DNA of 27,367 nt from positions 1 through 27,367 of IMG/VR virus record IMGVR_UViG_3300031997_000052. One strand, 5' to 3'. The position numbers and the translations under genes are program-made. This DNA comes from a virus. Of the stretch, positions 6,742-14,827 are shown one piece after another (position 1 is the first letter of the stretch; each line of letters begins with the position of its first letter). Under the pieces are notes generated by a model, which ran no database searches, was not told where the DNA came from, and saw only the letters and a list, made by a program, of their open reading frames with translations.

Positions 6742-7903
6742 TAATTGGAAAATAAAAACACCAAATGGATACGAAACATTTGCGGGTGTTGCATATATGG
6801 GAGTATCTCAAACCTATAAACTTACATTTAATGATAATACAAATATAAAAGCCACTGATTCACATATATTTTTCTTGGAGGATAATACAGAAATATTTGT
6901 CAAAAATATTACACCAGGTATTATTTTGTCTGGAATTAAAAATAAAACAGTAATTGATATTGAGCTTGATGAATTAACAGAAGTGTATGATATTATCGAA
7001 ATACCATCACATACATTTTTTGCAAATGGAATATTAAGTCACAATTGTCAATTTATTTCCTCAGATCCACTATTAATTAATTCATTATACTTAGCTACAT
7101 ATCCAATTGAACAACCTCCTGAACCAGATGCAAGAGGAATTGTTTGGTTCGATACACTTGACCCTAATAAATCGTATATTATTGGTATAGACCCTGCTAC
7201 TGGTTCTGAAAATGATTATACAGTTATGAGTGTTTTTTCATTTCCAGATTTAGAACAAGTAGCTGAATTTAGATCAAATACAACTTCATCAGCTATTGTT
7301 TATACCACATTTAAGTATATGATTAAGAAAATGATATTTGCTAAAATTACAAATATATATTTTAGTGTTGAAAATAATGGTGTTGGAGAAGGGTTTATAG
7401 GTATTTACCAAACAGATGATGATTCTCCTGAATATGGAGAATTTATATCAGAAGAAGGTAAAAACCGAGCCGGTATGAATACTAGCGGTAAATCGAAATC
7501 AAAAGCTTGTATAAATTTTAAGAATTTATTTGAAGGTGGTAGAATAAAAGTTAAATCTAAACATGCTATCATTGAAATGAAAGATTTTGTTAGGCAAGCT
7601 GGTAGTTATGGTGCTCGTAGAGGTGCAACAGATGATTGTATTGCATCTATGTTAATTGTTGTGCGTATATTGGATGAATTAGTGCAGTATGAGGATAATG
7701 TGTATGAAGTGTTGTATAACACAGGTTTGATTAATGAGTTCGATTCAAGTAGTAAACCTACTATAGATGATGCACCTACTCCTATGGTAATTGGAGGTGG
7801 TTTTTATGAGTCGAAATATGCGCATTATAAAATTGGAAAATTTCATGACGTAAATGATCCAAATTCTTTTGATCCATGGGGTGATTACCCATTTTTAGGT
7901 TGA
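6719..7903 (+). CDS. C-intein (IntC) fused to the large terminase nuclease domain
   Basis: Residues 1-109 are the C part of the split intein: WKIKTPNGYETFAG, block B TDSH (TxxH, 47-50), block F EVYDIIEIPSHTFFANG and block G ILSHN ending at Asn109. Cys110 is the +1 extein residue (CQFISSDPLL). Residues 110-394 complete the terminase: the RNase-H-like nuclease has D158 (IIGIDPATG), E218 (YFSVENNGVG) and D305/D306 (GATDDCIASML), the usual acidic set of gp17 proteins. The ATG at 6719 follows AAAAGGATG, so the gene has its own ribosome binding site. All splice-site residues (Cys1, TxxH, His-Asn, Cys+1) are present across the two genes, so trans-splicing is plausible. Confidence 0.9.
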   Translation: MKLNHNINNWKIKTPNGYETFAGVAYMGVSQTYKLTFNDNTNIKATDSHIFFLEDNTEIFVKNITPGIILSGIKNKTVIDIELDELTEVYDIIEIPSHTFFANGILSHNCQFISSDPLLINSLYLATYPIEQPPEPDARGIVWFDTLDPNKSYIIGIDPATGSENDYTVMSVFSFPDLEQVAEFRSNTTSSAIVYTTFKYMIKKMIFAKITNIYFSVENNGVGEGFIGIYQTDDDSPEYGEFISEEGKNRAGMNTSGKSKSKACINFKNLFEGGRIKVKSKHAIIEMKDFVRQAGSYGARRGATDDCIASMLIVVRILDELVQYEDNVYEVLYNTGLINEFDSSSKPTIDDAPTPMVIGGGFYESKYAHYKIGKFHDVNDPNSFDPWGDYPFLG

Positions 7904-7957
7904 TTAATATGTAATTATATATTATAATTAATCATTAATTAAAGAGAATAATGAATA

Positions 7958-9064
7958 ATGAATAATAAATTTAAATTACTTGCATATCATCTTATGCAAA
8001 GTAGCGATATATTTTATAAAATGAAATGTACTATAGAAGGTAGTATGCATCATCGTGAAGCAAATGTATTAGTACATACATATATGGTATTAAATGAATA
8101 TTTTGACTTAACTACACATAAATGGAAGTTGTGTGATTTAGAAGGTGCATTTGCGTGTTTATTTCATGATGTTGGTAAACCAGCAGCTGAAGTAAATAAA
8201 TTTTCAGAAGAACGAGGACACTATCATAGTTATCCAGGTCACGAGCTTATTTCAGCTAGAATTTGGGAAAATTGGGCAGTTGAACATTATGGAATATTGA
8301 TTTATTTTTTCCCCTGTTTTAATTTTCAAAGTATTTATAATATTGGTTGGATGATAGAACATCATCTACCGTATGATATTAAAAATAAATATAAACTTGA
8401 ATGTATTTACAAAACAGGAAAATCAATAGGTGAAAATACATTTACTAATGTGTTACTTGCTGATGGTAGAGGTCGTATAAACGACAACGCAGAAGCACAA
8501 GGTATTAGACAACAAACATGGTTGAATGCATATACAAACTATGAAGGTTCACCTGATGTTATAATCGGTGATAGACATGTACATATGATTATTGGACCAT
8601 CTGGAGTAGGTAAATCTACTATAACAAATAAATTAGTTAACGACTGTACACCTGATGTAATTGCTGTATTTTCTTTGGATAAACTTAGACTTGATTGGTA
8701 TTCTGATTTATTAATTATGAACCCAAATGAGCAATATGACTATGTACATGAAGCTGCATTATCTGATCCAAAATTCAATGGTAGATGGCAAAGAGAGTAC
8801 GTAAATTTAGTAAAAAGTTCTGTAAAAATGATTATCATTGATGGTACTAACCTATTTACAAAACATCGTAGATTTTTTCTCGATGTGGCTCGAAACAACG
8901 ATATAGTTACACATGCAGTTTATTTAACATCATCATTAAAAATCTTAGAACAGCGACAAAATGCACGAACTGATAAAATTGTTGATATGAATATAGTTAA
9001 AAAACAATATGCAAATATACAATACCCATCATATAATGAATTTGATGTAATTCATATAATATAA
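7958..9064 (+). CDS. HD-domain / polynucleotide-kinase fusion
   Basis: This 368-residue protein has two domains. Residues about 30-190 form an HD-type metal phosphohydrolase: H40, the HD pair at 70-71 (CLFHDVGKP), H95 in YPGHE, HH at 135-136 and the late aspartate in LLADGRGR (D169). Residues about 205-368 form a P-loop kinase: Walker A GPSGVGKST (213-221), IIIDGTN and a lid region with EQRQNARTDKIV, as in T4 PNK-like kinases. Such fusions are expected to act in nucleic-acid end repair, removing a phosphate or cyclic phosphate and adding a 5' phosphate; the substrate is not shown by the sequence. It follows the terminase by 54 bases, with an AT-rich inverted repeat near 7904-7936. Of several nearby ATGs only 7958 gives a long frame. 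Confidence 0.75.
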   Translation: MNNKFKLLAYHLMQSSDIFYKMKCTIEGSMHHREANVLVHTYMVLNEYFDLTTHKWKLCDLEGAFACLFHDVGKPAAEVNKFSEERGHYHSYPGHELISARIWENWAVEHYGILIYFFPCFNFQSIYNIGWMIEHHLPYDIKNKYKLECIYKTGKSIGENTFTNVLLADGRGRINDNAEAQGIRQQTWLNAYTNYEGSPDVIIGDRHVHMIIGPSGVGKSTITNKLVNDCTPDVIAVFSLDKLRLDWYSDLLIMNPNEQYDYVHEAALSDPKFNGRWQREYVNLVKSSVKMIIIDGTNLFTKHRRFFLDVARNNDIVTHAVYLTSSLKILEQRQNARTDKIVDMNIVKKQYANIQYPSYNEFDVIHII

Positions 9065-9073
9065 GGTAAAACA

Positions 9074-9160
9074 ATGGGTTACCGTACAACAGTAATATTT
9101 GATAATGACCAGGTTAAAGAAATGTGTGAAGATGTTTATGGTGACTTTGAACTAATATAA
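9074..9160 (+). CDS. Small ORF, 28 aa
   Basis: An ATG at 9074 follows AAGGTAAAACA closely after the kinase stop and opens 28 codons (MGYRTTVIFDNDQVKEMCED...). It is acidic and not recognised. It could be a real small gene or the remaining N terminus of a longer one. The good spacing and coupling to the preceding gene are the only support. Confidence 0.4.
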   Translation: MGYRTTVIFDNDQVKEMCEDVYGDFELI

Positions 9161-9167
9161 GCTTAAT

Positions 9168-9175
9168 TATAAATA
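9168..9175 (+). promoter_or_regulatory. T4-type late promoter TATAAATA before the SWIM-finger gene
   Basis: TATAAATA lies 23 bases before the ATG at 9199, with AGGGAA as the ribosome binding site between them. This suggests the 9199-9914 pair is expressed late. Confidence 0.62.
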
Positions 9176-9198
9176 TATGTATACTTTAGGGAATACAT

Positions 9199-9723
9199 AT
9201 GAAACCATTAAAAGACTACTTAAATGAAATAACATTACCACAAATTGATGCTAATAATACAAGAGGGTTTCCAGCTACTCAAAAAAGACAACATATAGTT
9301 AATACAGTAAATGTACAAAATATAAAATTTATACCATATATACCCTCTACCACATTACAAGTACTTGCTGAAACTCAAAGTAACGGACATAATTATAATA
9401 CAAGTATGGTATTTGATAATGTACAATTTCAAGAAGAACCTGATCAACGAACTGTTGTTGTACATGGAACCGATAATGAAGATCACAATATTACACCAAT
9501 ATTAATAATGCAAGATCAAGTCAAAGTCGATTGTACATGTGCAGATTTCAGATTTAGATTTGCACAACAACATTTTAAGAATAAAAGTTTGGTAGGAAAC
9601 CCGCCACCACAATATATTGCTAAGACAAATAGACCGTCTGTTAACCCAATGGATGTATTAGGATCTTGCAAACACATTTTAGCGTTACGTGATAAATTAA
9701 GAATAATGAGAGTTATACGATGA
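9199..9723 (+). CDS. SWIM-type zinc-finger protein
   Basis: This 174-residue protein carries a C-x-C...C-x-H arrangement typical of SWIM fingers: DCTCADFRFRFAQQHF (Cys112, Cys114) and GSCKHILAL (Cys157, His159). SWIM fingers bind nucleic acids or proteins. The linker between the metal ligands is long (about 42 residues) and proline-rich. The N terminus MKPLKDYLNE resembles the short leader of some phage head proteins, so a virion-associated role is possible. It has its own late promoter and overlaps the next gene by four bases (ATGA), so the two are translated together. The precise role is unknown. Confidence 0.6.
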   Translation: MKPLKDYLNEITLPQIDANNTRGFPATQKRQHIVNTVNVQNIKFIPYIPSTTLQVLAETQSNGHNYNTSMVFDNVQFQEEPDQRTVVVHGTDNEDHNITPILIMQDQVKVDCTCADFRFRFAQQHFKNKSLVGNPPPQYIAKTNRPSVNPMDVLGSCKHILALRDKLRIMRVIR

Positions 9724-9914
9724 AATTAAAAGAATTAAATGAATCACCAATATATACAATTGAAACAGATAAATCATCAGCTCAGGAAATTAAAGTTGAA
9801 ATTGAACAAACATTAAAAGGTGCACCGATTGGAGCTACATGTGTTTATAAGACTAAAAAAGTGGTTATGATTGGTACTAAGATTGATAAAGGTATTAAAA
9901 TTTCTAAAAGTTAA
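9720..9914 (+). CDS. Hypothetical protein, 64 aa
   Basis: I do not recognise this protein. It begins MKLKELNESPIYTIETDK, is lysine-rich and likely alternates helix and strand, with no membrane segment. Its ATG overlaps the preceding stop as ATGA, so it is coupled to the SWIM protein and is probably a partner. It ends just before the strong terminator at 9927-9963. Confidence 0.6.
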   Translation: MKLKELNESPIYTIETDKSSAQEIKVEIEQTLKGAPIGATCVYKTKKVVMIGTKIDKGIKISKS

Positions 9915-9926
9915 TAAATTATTTTA

Positions 9927-9963
9927 AACAATAAAAAGGGGATTTAATCCCCTTTTTATTGTT
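9927..9963. terminator. Strong bidirectional rho-independent terminator
   Basis: An uninterrupted inverted repeat centred on 9945 pairs 18 bases per arm, with GGGGA/TCCCC at the tip and an A-run in one arm facing a T-run in the other. It sits between the convergent genes ending at 9914 and 9970 and fits both directions. Confidence 0.92.
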
Positions 9964-9969
9964 ATATCA

Positions 9970-12057
9970 TTAAGTTCTCAATTTAGTGATTGGAGATGAT
10001 GCTATACCACCATGGTCAGAAGTTACTTTGACTGTAGCTGGTTGTGCAACACCAACAAATACTGCAGTATATATTCCACCTGCAAGTGTCATTGTAGCAG
10101 ACCCTTGAGCTACACCGCTTCCATCAAACATTGTAGCTGTTAATATTGCAGTAGGTGCAGATGAACTAGCATTAATAGTTAATCGTAGTTTAGTTGTACG
10201 ATATTCAACTAAGCTAATACCAACTACATCAGCTGCCACAGGGTTAACTGTTACAGTTGTGTTAGATGGAGCTGAAGTTACACCATTATTATTTGTAGCA
10301 ATAAGACTAAAATGTAATACAACTGCTGCTTGACCAAAGTTAATAGTTGGCGCAGTAAATGTTGCAACTCCAGTTGATGTATTTTGTGTTAATACTACTT
10401 TCACCGTATCAGATGTAGCTTGTGTCCACGTAAATGTAAACGGTGGTGCGTTAGCTGTATCTATTGCAGATCCTGCTAAAGTAACTGCTGCACCTGAAAT
10501 TACTGTTTGCACAGCCCCTGCATTAGCAGTAACAGTACTTATAGTGCAATTTTTAGGTGTAGGAGCCACCGTAAATCCAAGTGGCCATGGATCCAATTGA
10601 GATACTATAGTACCTACTCCGTTTAATGGACCAGATCCAAATGCCAAGAACGGCATATCTTCAAAATTATTAGGTACTATAGGTGTACCTACATTTGCAT
10701 TTTCAGGAAATAAAAACTCAAAAATAGGTGCTTGATATTTTCCAGCCGATAAATTATTCAAAGTTACAAATGGTATTGATGGTATTCCTGAACCTGGTGA
10801 TGTTTCAAGAGCGGCTATCATTTCACGTGTAGCAGGAAGAAATGTTCCAGCAGGGGGTGATGTTAATACTGTTGAAGGTGGACGAAATCTCCACCTACCA
10901 CGAACTGCACCAGTAGGAGGACCTTGATCTACATTCATAGAACCCCAACTTCTTAAAGAATTAAGATTTGCTCCAGTACATGGATCGACATCAACCGCGT
11001 ATAATAATATATTTCTACTTGGATCTGTTGTAAATCCTTCAAATCTTGTACGTGCAGTAGCTTCAATTCCCCCTGCTACTGTTATTCCACCAACTCCTAA
11101 TAACATAACATCAGTAGCCACATATGCAGGATCTGTTCCAGGTGTTGTAAATAATCCAACATTAGCAATTACCTGATAAGCAGCAATATAATCATTAGCT
11201 CCATTATTTAATAATATGCCAGAATATGAAACATAATCACCAATCTCAAATGGAGTCATTACCGATGGATTTGGTGTATTTATATTGACATTTACTAATG
11301 CAGGCATCGTAAATATCATTGCAAAGCCAGATGGAGAAGCCGCATCTAATGGTCTGTTAGTTTGTGGACATAATGTATCTGTTTCTGGGACACCGGGTGC
11401 AGCACGGGGAATACACATGGGATATCCAGTTTCACTTCGAATTGTTGGATTATCTTCATCAATTGTAAAACGAGAATCAGGTGTCCAAATACGACCAAAT
11501 CTTCCAATTGGATCATTTATTTTAACACGTTCACCAGTTGCTGAATCTCCTATAGTACCACCAACTTGTAACTCTCCAGTAGTATAATTTATAAAATTAA
11601 TAAACCCTTGTCCTGATTGTAATGATGATTGGGATAAAAATATAAGACCTGCAATATATTGATCATTATTTCGATTACCAACAATATGAGCTTCAAAAGT
11701 AACACGAGGTGATGGGTTATCAGATAATGCTAATCCAGTTTGTGTAGGTCCATATGGACTTGGAGCTTTTGTATATAATTGTTGCCAAGTAATAGCAGTC
11801 GCTGGCATTTGTAGTATGGTATTTTTGGGTACTATTATTAATTGATTATTAACTACAATTGTTCCCCCACATGTAACATTTGTAGAACATGTTGGATCTA
11901 ATGTAGCTGACTGTATAGTTCCTGTAACATCGAATTGCGACGGATTAGAAGGTGGAATTGTTAATCCAGTTATTGGAAAGCCTATGCTTAATATTAATAT
12001 TATAGCTATTCCCCATTTCCCATATTTAGTATGAGTATAGCTAATTTGTGTTTTCAT
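9970..12057 (-). CDS. Large secreted or surface protein with C-terminal Ig/PKD-like domain
   Basis: This is a 695-residue protein. Residues 14-33 (WGIAIILILSIGFPITGL) form a signal peptide or membrane anchor behind a basic N terminus. The mature part is rich in Thr, Ser, Pro, Gly and Asn with few charges, including motifs such as QYIAGLIFLSQSSL and FEIGDYVSYSGIL. From about residue 505 there is an Ig/PKD-like region (GAAVTLAGSAIDTANAPPFT, FTWTQ) followed by another beta domain. Secreted proteins with this middle region exist, from memory, in bacteria and fungi, so a cellular origin is likely. A Sec-type signal is unusual for a virion protein. ATG follows TAGGAT. A surface-coat, adhesion or host-conversion role is a guess. 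Confidence 0.65.
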   Translation of the reverse strand: MKTQISYTHTKYGKWGIAIILILSIGFPITGLTIPPSNPSQFDVTGTIQSATLDPTCSTNVTCGGTIVVNNQLIIVPKNTILQMPATAITWQQLYTKAPSPYGPTQTGLALSDNPSPRVTFEAHIVGNRNNDQYIAGLIFLSQSSLQSGQGFINFINYTTGELQVGGTIGDSATGERVKINDPIGRFGRIWTPDSRFTIDEDNPTIRSETGYPMCIPRAAPGVPETDTLCPQTNRPLDAASPSGFAMIFTMPALVNVNINTPNPSVMTPFEIGDYVSYSGILLNNGANDYIAAYQVIANVGLFTTPGTDPAYVATDVMLLGVGGITVAGGIEATARTRFEGFTTDPSRNILLYAVDVDPCTGANLNSLRSWGSMNVDQGPPTGAVRGRWRFRPPSTVLTSPPAGTFLPATREMIAALETSPGSGIPSIPFVTLNNLSAGKYQAPIFEFLFPENANVGTPIVPNNFEDMPFLAFGSGPLNGVGTIVSQLDPWPLGFTVAPTPKNCTISTVTANAGAVQTVISGAAVTLAGSAIDTANAPPFTFTWTQATSDTVKVVLTQNTSTGVATFTAPTINFGQAAVVLHFSLIATNNNGVTSAPSNTTVTVNPVAADVVGISLVEYRTTKLRLTINASSSAPTAILTATMFDGSGVAQGSATMTLAGGIYTAVFVGVAQPATVKVTSDHGGIASSPITKLRT

Positions 12058-12333
12058 ATTTGTAAATCCTATATAAGTTGTTAGTTTGTTAATGTTTTTG
12101 TATCCCCACGTAATTAATTATTCGCATAATCAATAATATTATATATCTAAAAAATAATTAATATTATTTTTTTTATTTTTAAAATGTTATTTTAAAAAAA
12201 ATAAATATGTAAGTTATTGATAAGATACGAGAAATGTGTTGATTTTATACTCAATTTACAATTATAATATTGTATAAATTTGGTTATGAATTGTTTAAGT
12301 TTAAAATTTTGTGAATTCTGCAAACCCCGCATC
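12058..12333. other. AT-rich intergenic region between minus-strand genes
   Basis: This stretch separates the structural gene ending at 12334 from the secreted-protein gene starting at 12057. It holds AT-only inverted repeats (about 12147-12170 and 12170-12207) that could weakly terminate or pause minus-strand transcripts. No TATAAATA late word reads toward the secreted-protein gene, so that gene may be regulated differently from its neighbours. No gene is seen here. Confidence 0.4.
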
Positions 12334-13191
12334 TTATTTCATTTTTGATTTAATACTAGCAGGCATTCTTATACCTTTTGGTTTTTTAACAGTAATTCCT
12401 AACTCTGTTAAAATTGCTGATACTGATTGTTCATTTTTATTAGCTACAGTCATTTCTTTTACAGGTTTTTCTTCTTTTTTAGGCTCCGGTTTTACTTCCT
12501 TATCTTCCTTTTTATCTTCTTTCTTTTCAACTTTGTCAATTTCACCTTCAATTTTATCCATTTGAGATAAAATTCGTTCAATATCAAGATCTTTTTTAGA
12601 TTTAATAGTTGTTGTATCTATTTTTTCAATTTTATCTTCAATCTTATCCATTTGTGAAATAATTTTATCGATATCAAGATCTTTAACAAATGGAGTTGAT
12701 CTAGTTTCCGGTTTGGTATCAGTAACTGGTTTAGTTTCCGGGGTTGGTTTAGTTTCTGTAGCTGGTTTAGGAACCGGAGTTAATTTAGGAATAATTGTTG
12801 TATTAAGTTCTGCTGGTTTTTTAGTAGCTTGTGAAGGTTCAGAACTAACAGCATTTTTAATCTCTTTAGCGATGTTACCACTAGGTTGACCAGTTACTGT
12901 TACTCCACTTGTTACATTGATTGAACCTTTAAATGGTTCGAAAAAATACCCATCATTTGTTTGAACAAATAAACCACAATTATACGCGGTTTTCTTAATA
13001 AATTCTAAAATGGGAATAGTACATGTATACTCATCATTTTCCACTTTATTACACTTAAACATTAAACGCATATTAGAAGTGTTTATATAAAAGTATACAG
13101 TAAGTTCAGCTGTACTTATACCTTCCGCAGTTATTTTGAAAGAATAAACATTTTCTTTGTGTTTGTTTAAACTTAAAACATTGTCACCCAT
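12334..13191 (-). CDS. Probable virion protein with K/E/P-rich tail and internal repeat
   Basis: The 285-residue protein has a beta-rich N-terminal domain (1-95, VYSFKITAEGISTAELTVYF, CTIPILEFI, DGYFFEPFKGSINV) and a Pro/Thr/Lys linker with repeated TKP motifs (135-165). Two copies of a 22-residue charged helix follow (170-191 and 200-221, both with KDLDI...I.SQMDKIE). The C terminus is lysine-rich. The helix pair suggests a coiled coil or a binding surface used twice. I do not recognise the family. It is the last gene of a three-gene minus-strand block with virion-like proteins. AAAGGA precedes the ATG, and a CATAAATA late-promoter variant lies 26 bases upstream. Confidence 0.6.
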   Translation of the reverse strand: MGDNVLSLNKHKENVYSFKITAEGISTAELTVYFYINTSNMRLMFKCNKVENDEYTCTIPILEFIKKTAYNCGLFVQTNDGYFFEPFKGSINVTSGVTVTGQPSGNIAKEIKNAVSSEPSQATKKPAELNTTIIPKLTPVPKPATETKPTPETKPVTDTKPETRSTPFVKDLDIDKIISQMDKIEDKIEKIDTTTIKSKKDLDIERILSQMDKIEGEIDKVEKKEDKKEDKEVKPEPKKEEKPVKEMTVANKNEQSVSAILTELGITVKKPKGIRMPASIKSKMK

Positions 13192-13201
13192 AATAGTTCC
13201 T

Positions 13202-13690
13202 TTACTTTATTTTAGTGTATTTATGGAAAATTAATTTAATATTGTTAGTAATTTTCCTGATGTTAGTACTCATTATTTTTATTTTATCTCTGGTAACATC
13301 AGTTATTTGTAATAAATTAATAACTATGCGCCCAGATCTATTAGGTAATACATAATCTTTTATAACCTCTTTATTATCCCATACAACAGTAAATTTAAAC
13401 TGCCCGGCTTTATCACCCAATTTATCACTAACTGGTACATAAAACGGTGGATTCGCTCCAATTGGAATTCTAGGTTGTCCAACCGGCTGGAAAATATTTT
13501 TGGCTGATCCTGGAGCCATTGGATATGACCCACCACCTGGTTCTTGTATATGTACCGGAGGTATAACCGGTGGAATAACATCTATATGACATCTTTTACC
13601 AAGATGAAATCTCATAGTTATTAAATTACAACAAGCTGGTAGTCCAACTCCTAATCCACCAGTAATAATGCCGTTCATTGAATCGAACAT
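13202..13690 (-). CDS. Probable virion protein, 162 aa
   Basis: This protein has a Gly/Pro-rich front (GIITGGLGVGLPACCNLIT, then VIPPVIPPVHIQEPGGG) and a beta-type second half (QFKFTVVWDNKEVIKDYVLP, GRIVINLLQITDVT). The proline-rich segment recalls the flexible linkers of tail-associated proteins. I do not recognise it further. Its ATG is 2 bases after the stop of the gene at 13693, with no clear ribosome binding site of its own, so translation is probably coupled. It shares the operon read from the late promoter at 14334-14341. Confidence 0.55.
   Translation of the reverse strand: MFDSMNGIITGGLGVGLPACCNLITMRFHLGKRCHIDVIPPVIPPVHIQEPGGGSYPMAPGSAKNIFQPVGQPRIPIGANPPFYVPVSDKLGDKAGQFKFTVVWDNKEVIKDYVLPNRSGRIVINLLQITDVTRDKIKIMSTNIRKITNNIKLIFHKYTKIK
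13218..13225 (-). promoter_or_regulatory. Variant late promoter CATAAATA
   Basis: On the minus strand CATAAATA lies 26 bases upstream of the ATG at 13191, inside the 3' end of the preceding gene. It differs from the T4 late word at the first base only. Confidence 0.4.
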
Positions 13691-13692
13691 AA

Positions 13693-14289
13693 TTAAGGTC
13701 TAGGTAATCTTTCACAAACCTCAGTTACACTTGGTGCACCTGTTGAATCTTTAAGATCAAAAACAGTAAGTGGAGTTACGCCATCATTTTGATATACAGT
13801 TAGTGTCATTGCAACTTTATCAACTTTTGTTCTATTATGTTCATATTTCACTAAAATATCTAATAAAGTTAGACATGTATTTGTATTAATATGAGCTTGT
13901 TTAGCATCTGCGTTGGTTTCATTAACAAGTAACCCAAATGTTCCAAGAGATGTATAATCACCAGCTGTTGCATCCCATACCCCATCAACAATTTGTTGAA
14001 TGTTGGTATTATCAATTGTAAATAATGCATCAGTTGCAGATGGTAAAGCAGCAACACTGTATCTACCCCAACTAGTCATCCCTATTCCAGCGTCAACTAT
14101 CGCTGTATAATTTTTTGTATCATCATATGCTGTAAAGTTATACTTATAAAACCCGTCTCCTACTTCTTCGACTGAGTCATTGTTAACTATTAATGTGTTT
14201 GATGCAACGTCTAGCTTCCATACTTTGATGGTAGGAGTCAACCCAGTAGTAGGCAATCCGTTGCTAGTAAAAAACGAGCTTATAATCAT
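13693..14289 (-). CDS. Probable virion or fibre-associated protein, 198 aa
   Basis: Residues 1-75 form a beta-sandwich-like domain of a kind common in phage tail proteins: a TPTIKVWKLD strand, a VEEVGDGFYKYNF strand and a DDTKNYTAIVDAG ending. A helical middle (TNIQQIVDGVWDAT, ADAKQAHINTNTCLTLLDIL) could be a coiled coil, and a last beta unit (KVAMTLTVYQNDGVTPLTVF) closes the protein. This looks like a structural adaptor; the family is not named. It is the first gene of the minus-strand structural operon, with GGAG before its ATG and a TATAAATA late promoter 45 bases upstream. Confidence 0.58.
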   Translation of the reverse strand: MIISSFFTSNGLPTTGLTPTIKVWKLDVASNTLIVNNDSVEEVGDGFYKYNFTAYDDTKNYTAIVDAGIGMTSWGRYSVAALPSATDALFTIDNTNIQQIVDGVWDATAGDYTSLGTFGLLVNETNADAKQAHINTNTCLTLLDILVKYEHNRTKVDKVAMTLTVYQNDGVTPLTVFDLKDSTGAPSVTEVCERLPRP

Positions 14290-14333
14290 CTATAATGACT
14301 CCAATTGTTTGTTTATTTGTATCATAATGTTAT

Positions 14334-14341
14334 TATTTATA
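14334..14341 (-). promoter_or_regulatory. T4-type late promoter TATAAATA, minus strand
   Basis: TATTTATA on the plus strand reads TATAAATA on the minus strand, 45 bases before the ATG at 14289. With the plus-strand copy at 14384-14391 it forms a divergent late promoter pair between two structural operons. Confidence 0.65.
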
Positions 14342-14383
14342 GATTTTTTAAAATTGTTATTTAATATTTACCCTAAATATAAT

Positions 14384-14391
14384 TATAAATA
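14384..14391 (+). promoter_or_regulatory. T4-type late promoter TATAAATA, plus strand
   Basis: TATAAATA lies 33 bases before the ATG at 14424 and faces away from the minus-strand copy at 14334-14341. Confidence 0.68.
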
Positions 14392-14423
14392 ATGAATTAA
14401 ATCGTGTTCACTGGAATAAAATT

Positions 14424-14795
14424 ATGGCATTCGTCTTAACCACTCAAATATACCCACAAACTACAGGTCCAATTGTTAGTACACCTAATGTGATTATATT
14501 AGATAATGATACCGGTGGTGATATTATTGATACAATAAGTTATACATTAGCTTATTCAATGAAATGGTTAGTAACTATAATTGACGTAACAAATAATAAA
14601 GCTAGATTCTTAGAAGTTTCAGCAATTCATAGAAATGGTATAAGTGTAATGCATAATATTTTTGGAGATGTAGGTGATAGAATTCATGTTTTAATTAATG
14701 TAATATTAAATGGACCAAATGTTGAATTGATACTTACAAATAATAGTGGTTCAACATTACACGTGAATACAGTTAGAATTAATACATTAATATAA
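14424..14795 (+). CDS. Probable virion structural protein, 123 aa
   Basis: This is a compact beta-rich protein (TISYTLAYSMKWLVTIID, KARFLEVSAIHRNG, VMHNIFGDVGDRIHVLINV, VELILTNNSGSTLHVNTVRI). The order of strands and the HNIFGDVGD turn look like small jelly-roll or fibre-tip proteins of tailed phages. No enzyme motif is seen. It has its own late promoter and a GGA ribosome binding site, and it opens the plus-strand fibre block. Confidence 0.55.
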   Translation: MAFVLTTQIYPQTTGPIVSTPNVIILDNDTGGDIIDTISYTLAYSMKWLVTIIDVTNNKARFLEVSAIHRNGISVMHNIFGDVGDRIHVLINVILNGPNVELILTNNSGSTLHVNTVRINTLI

Positions 14796-14827
14796 AAAAT
14801 ATTATACAACAATTGAGGTAATAAACA

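Noticed and set aside
11285-11587. Plus-strand 100-codon ORF inside the secreted-protein gene
   Set aside because: Shadow of a long low-charge coding frame; no start signal and no independent motif.
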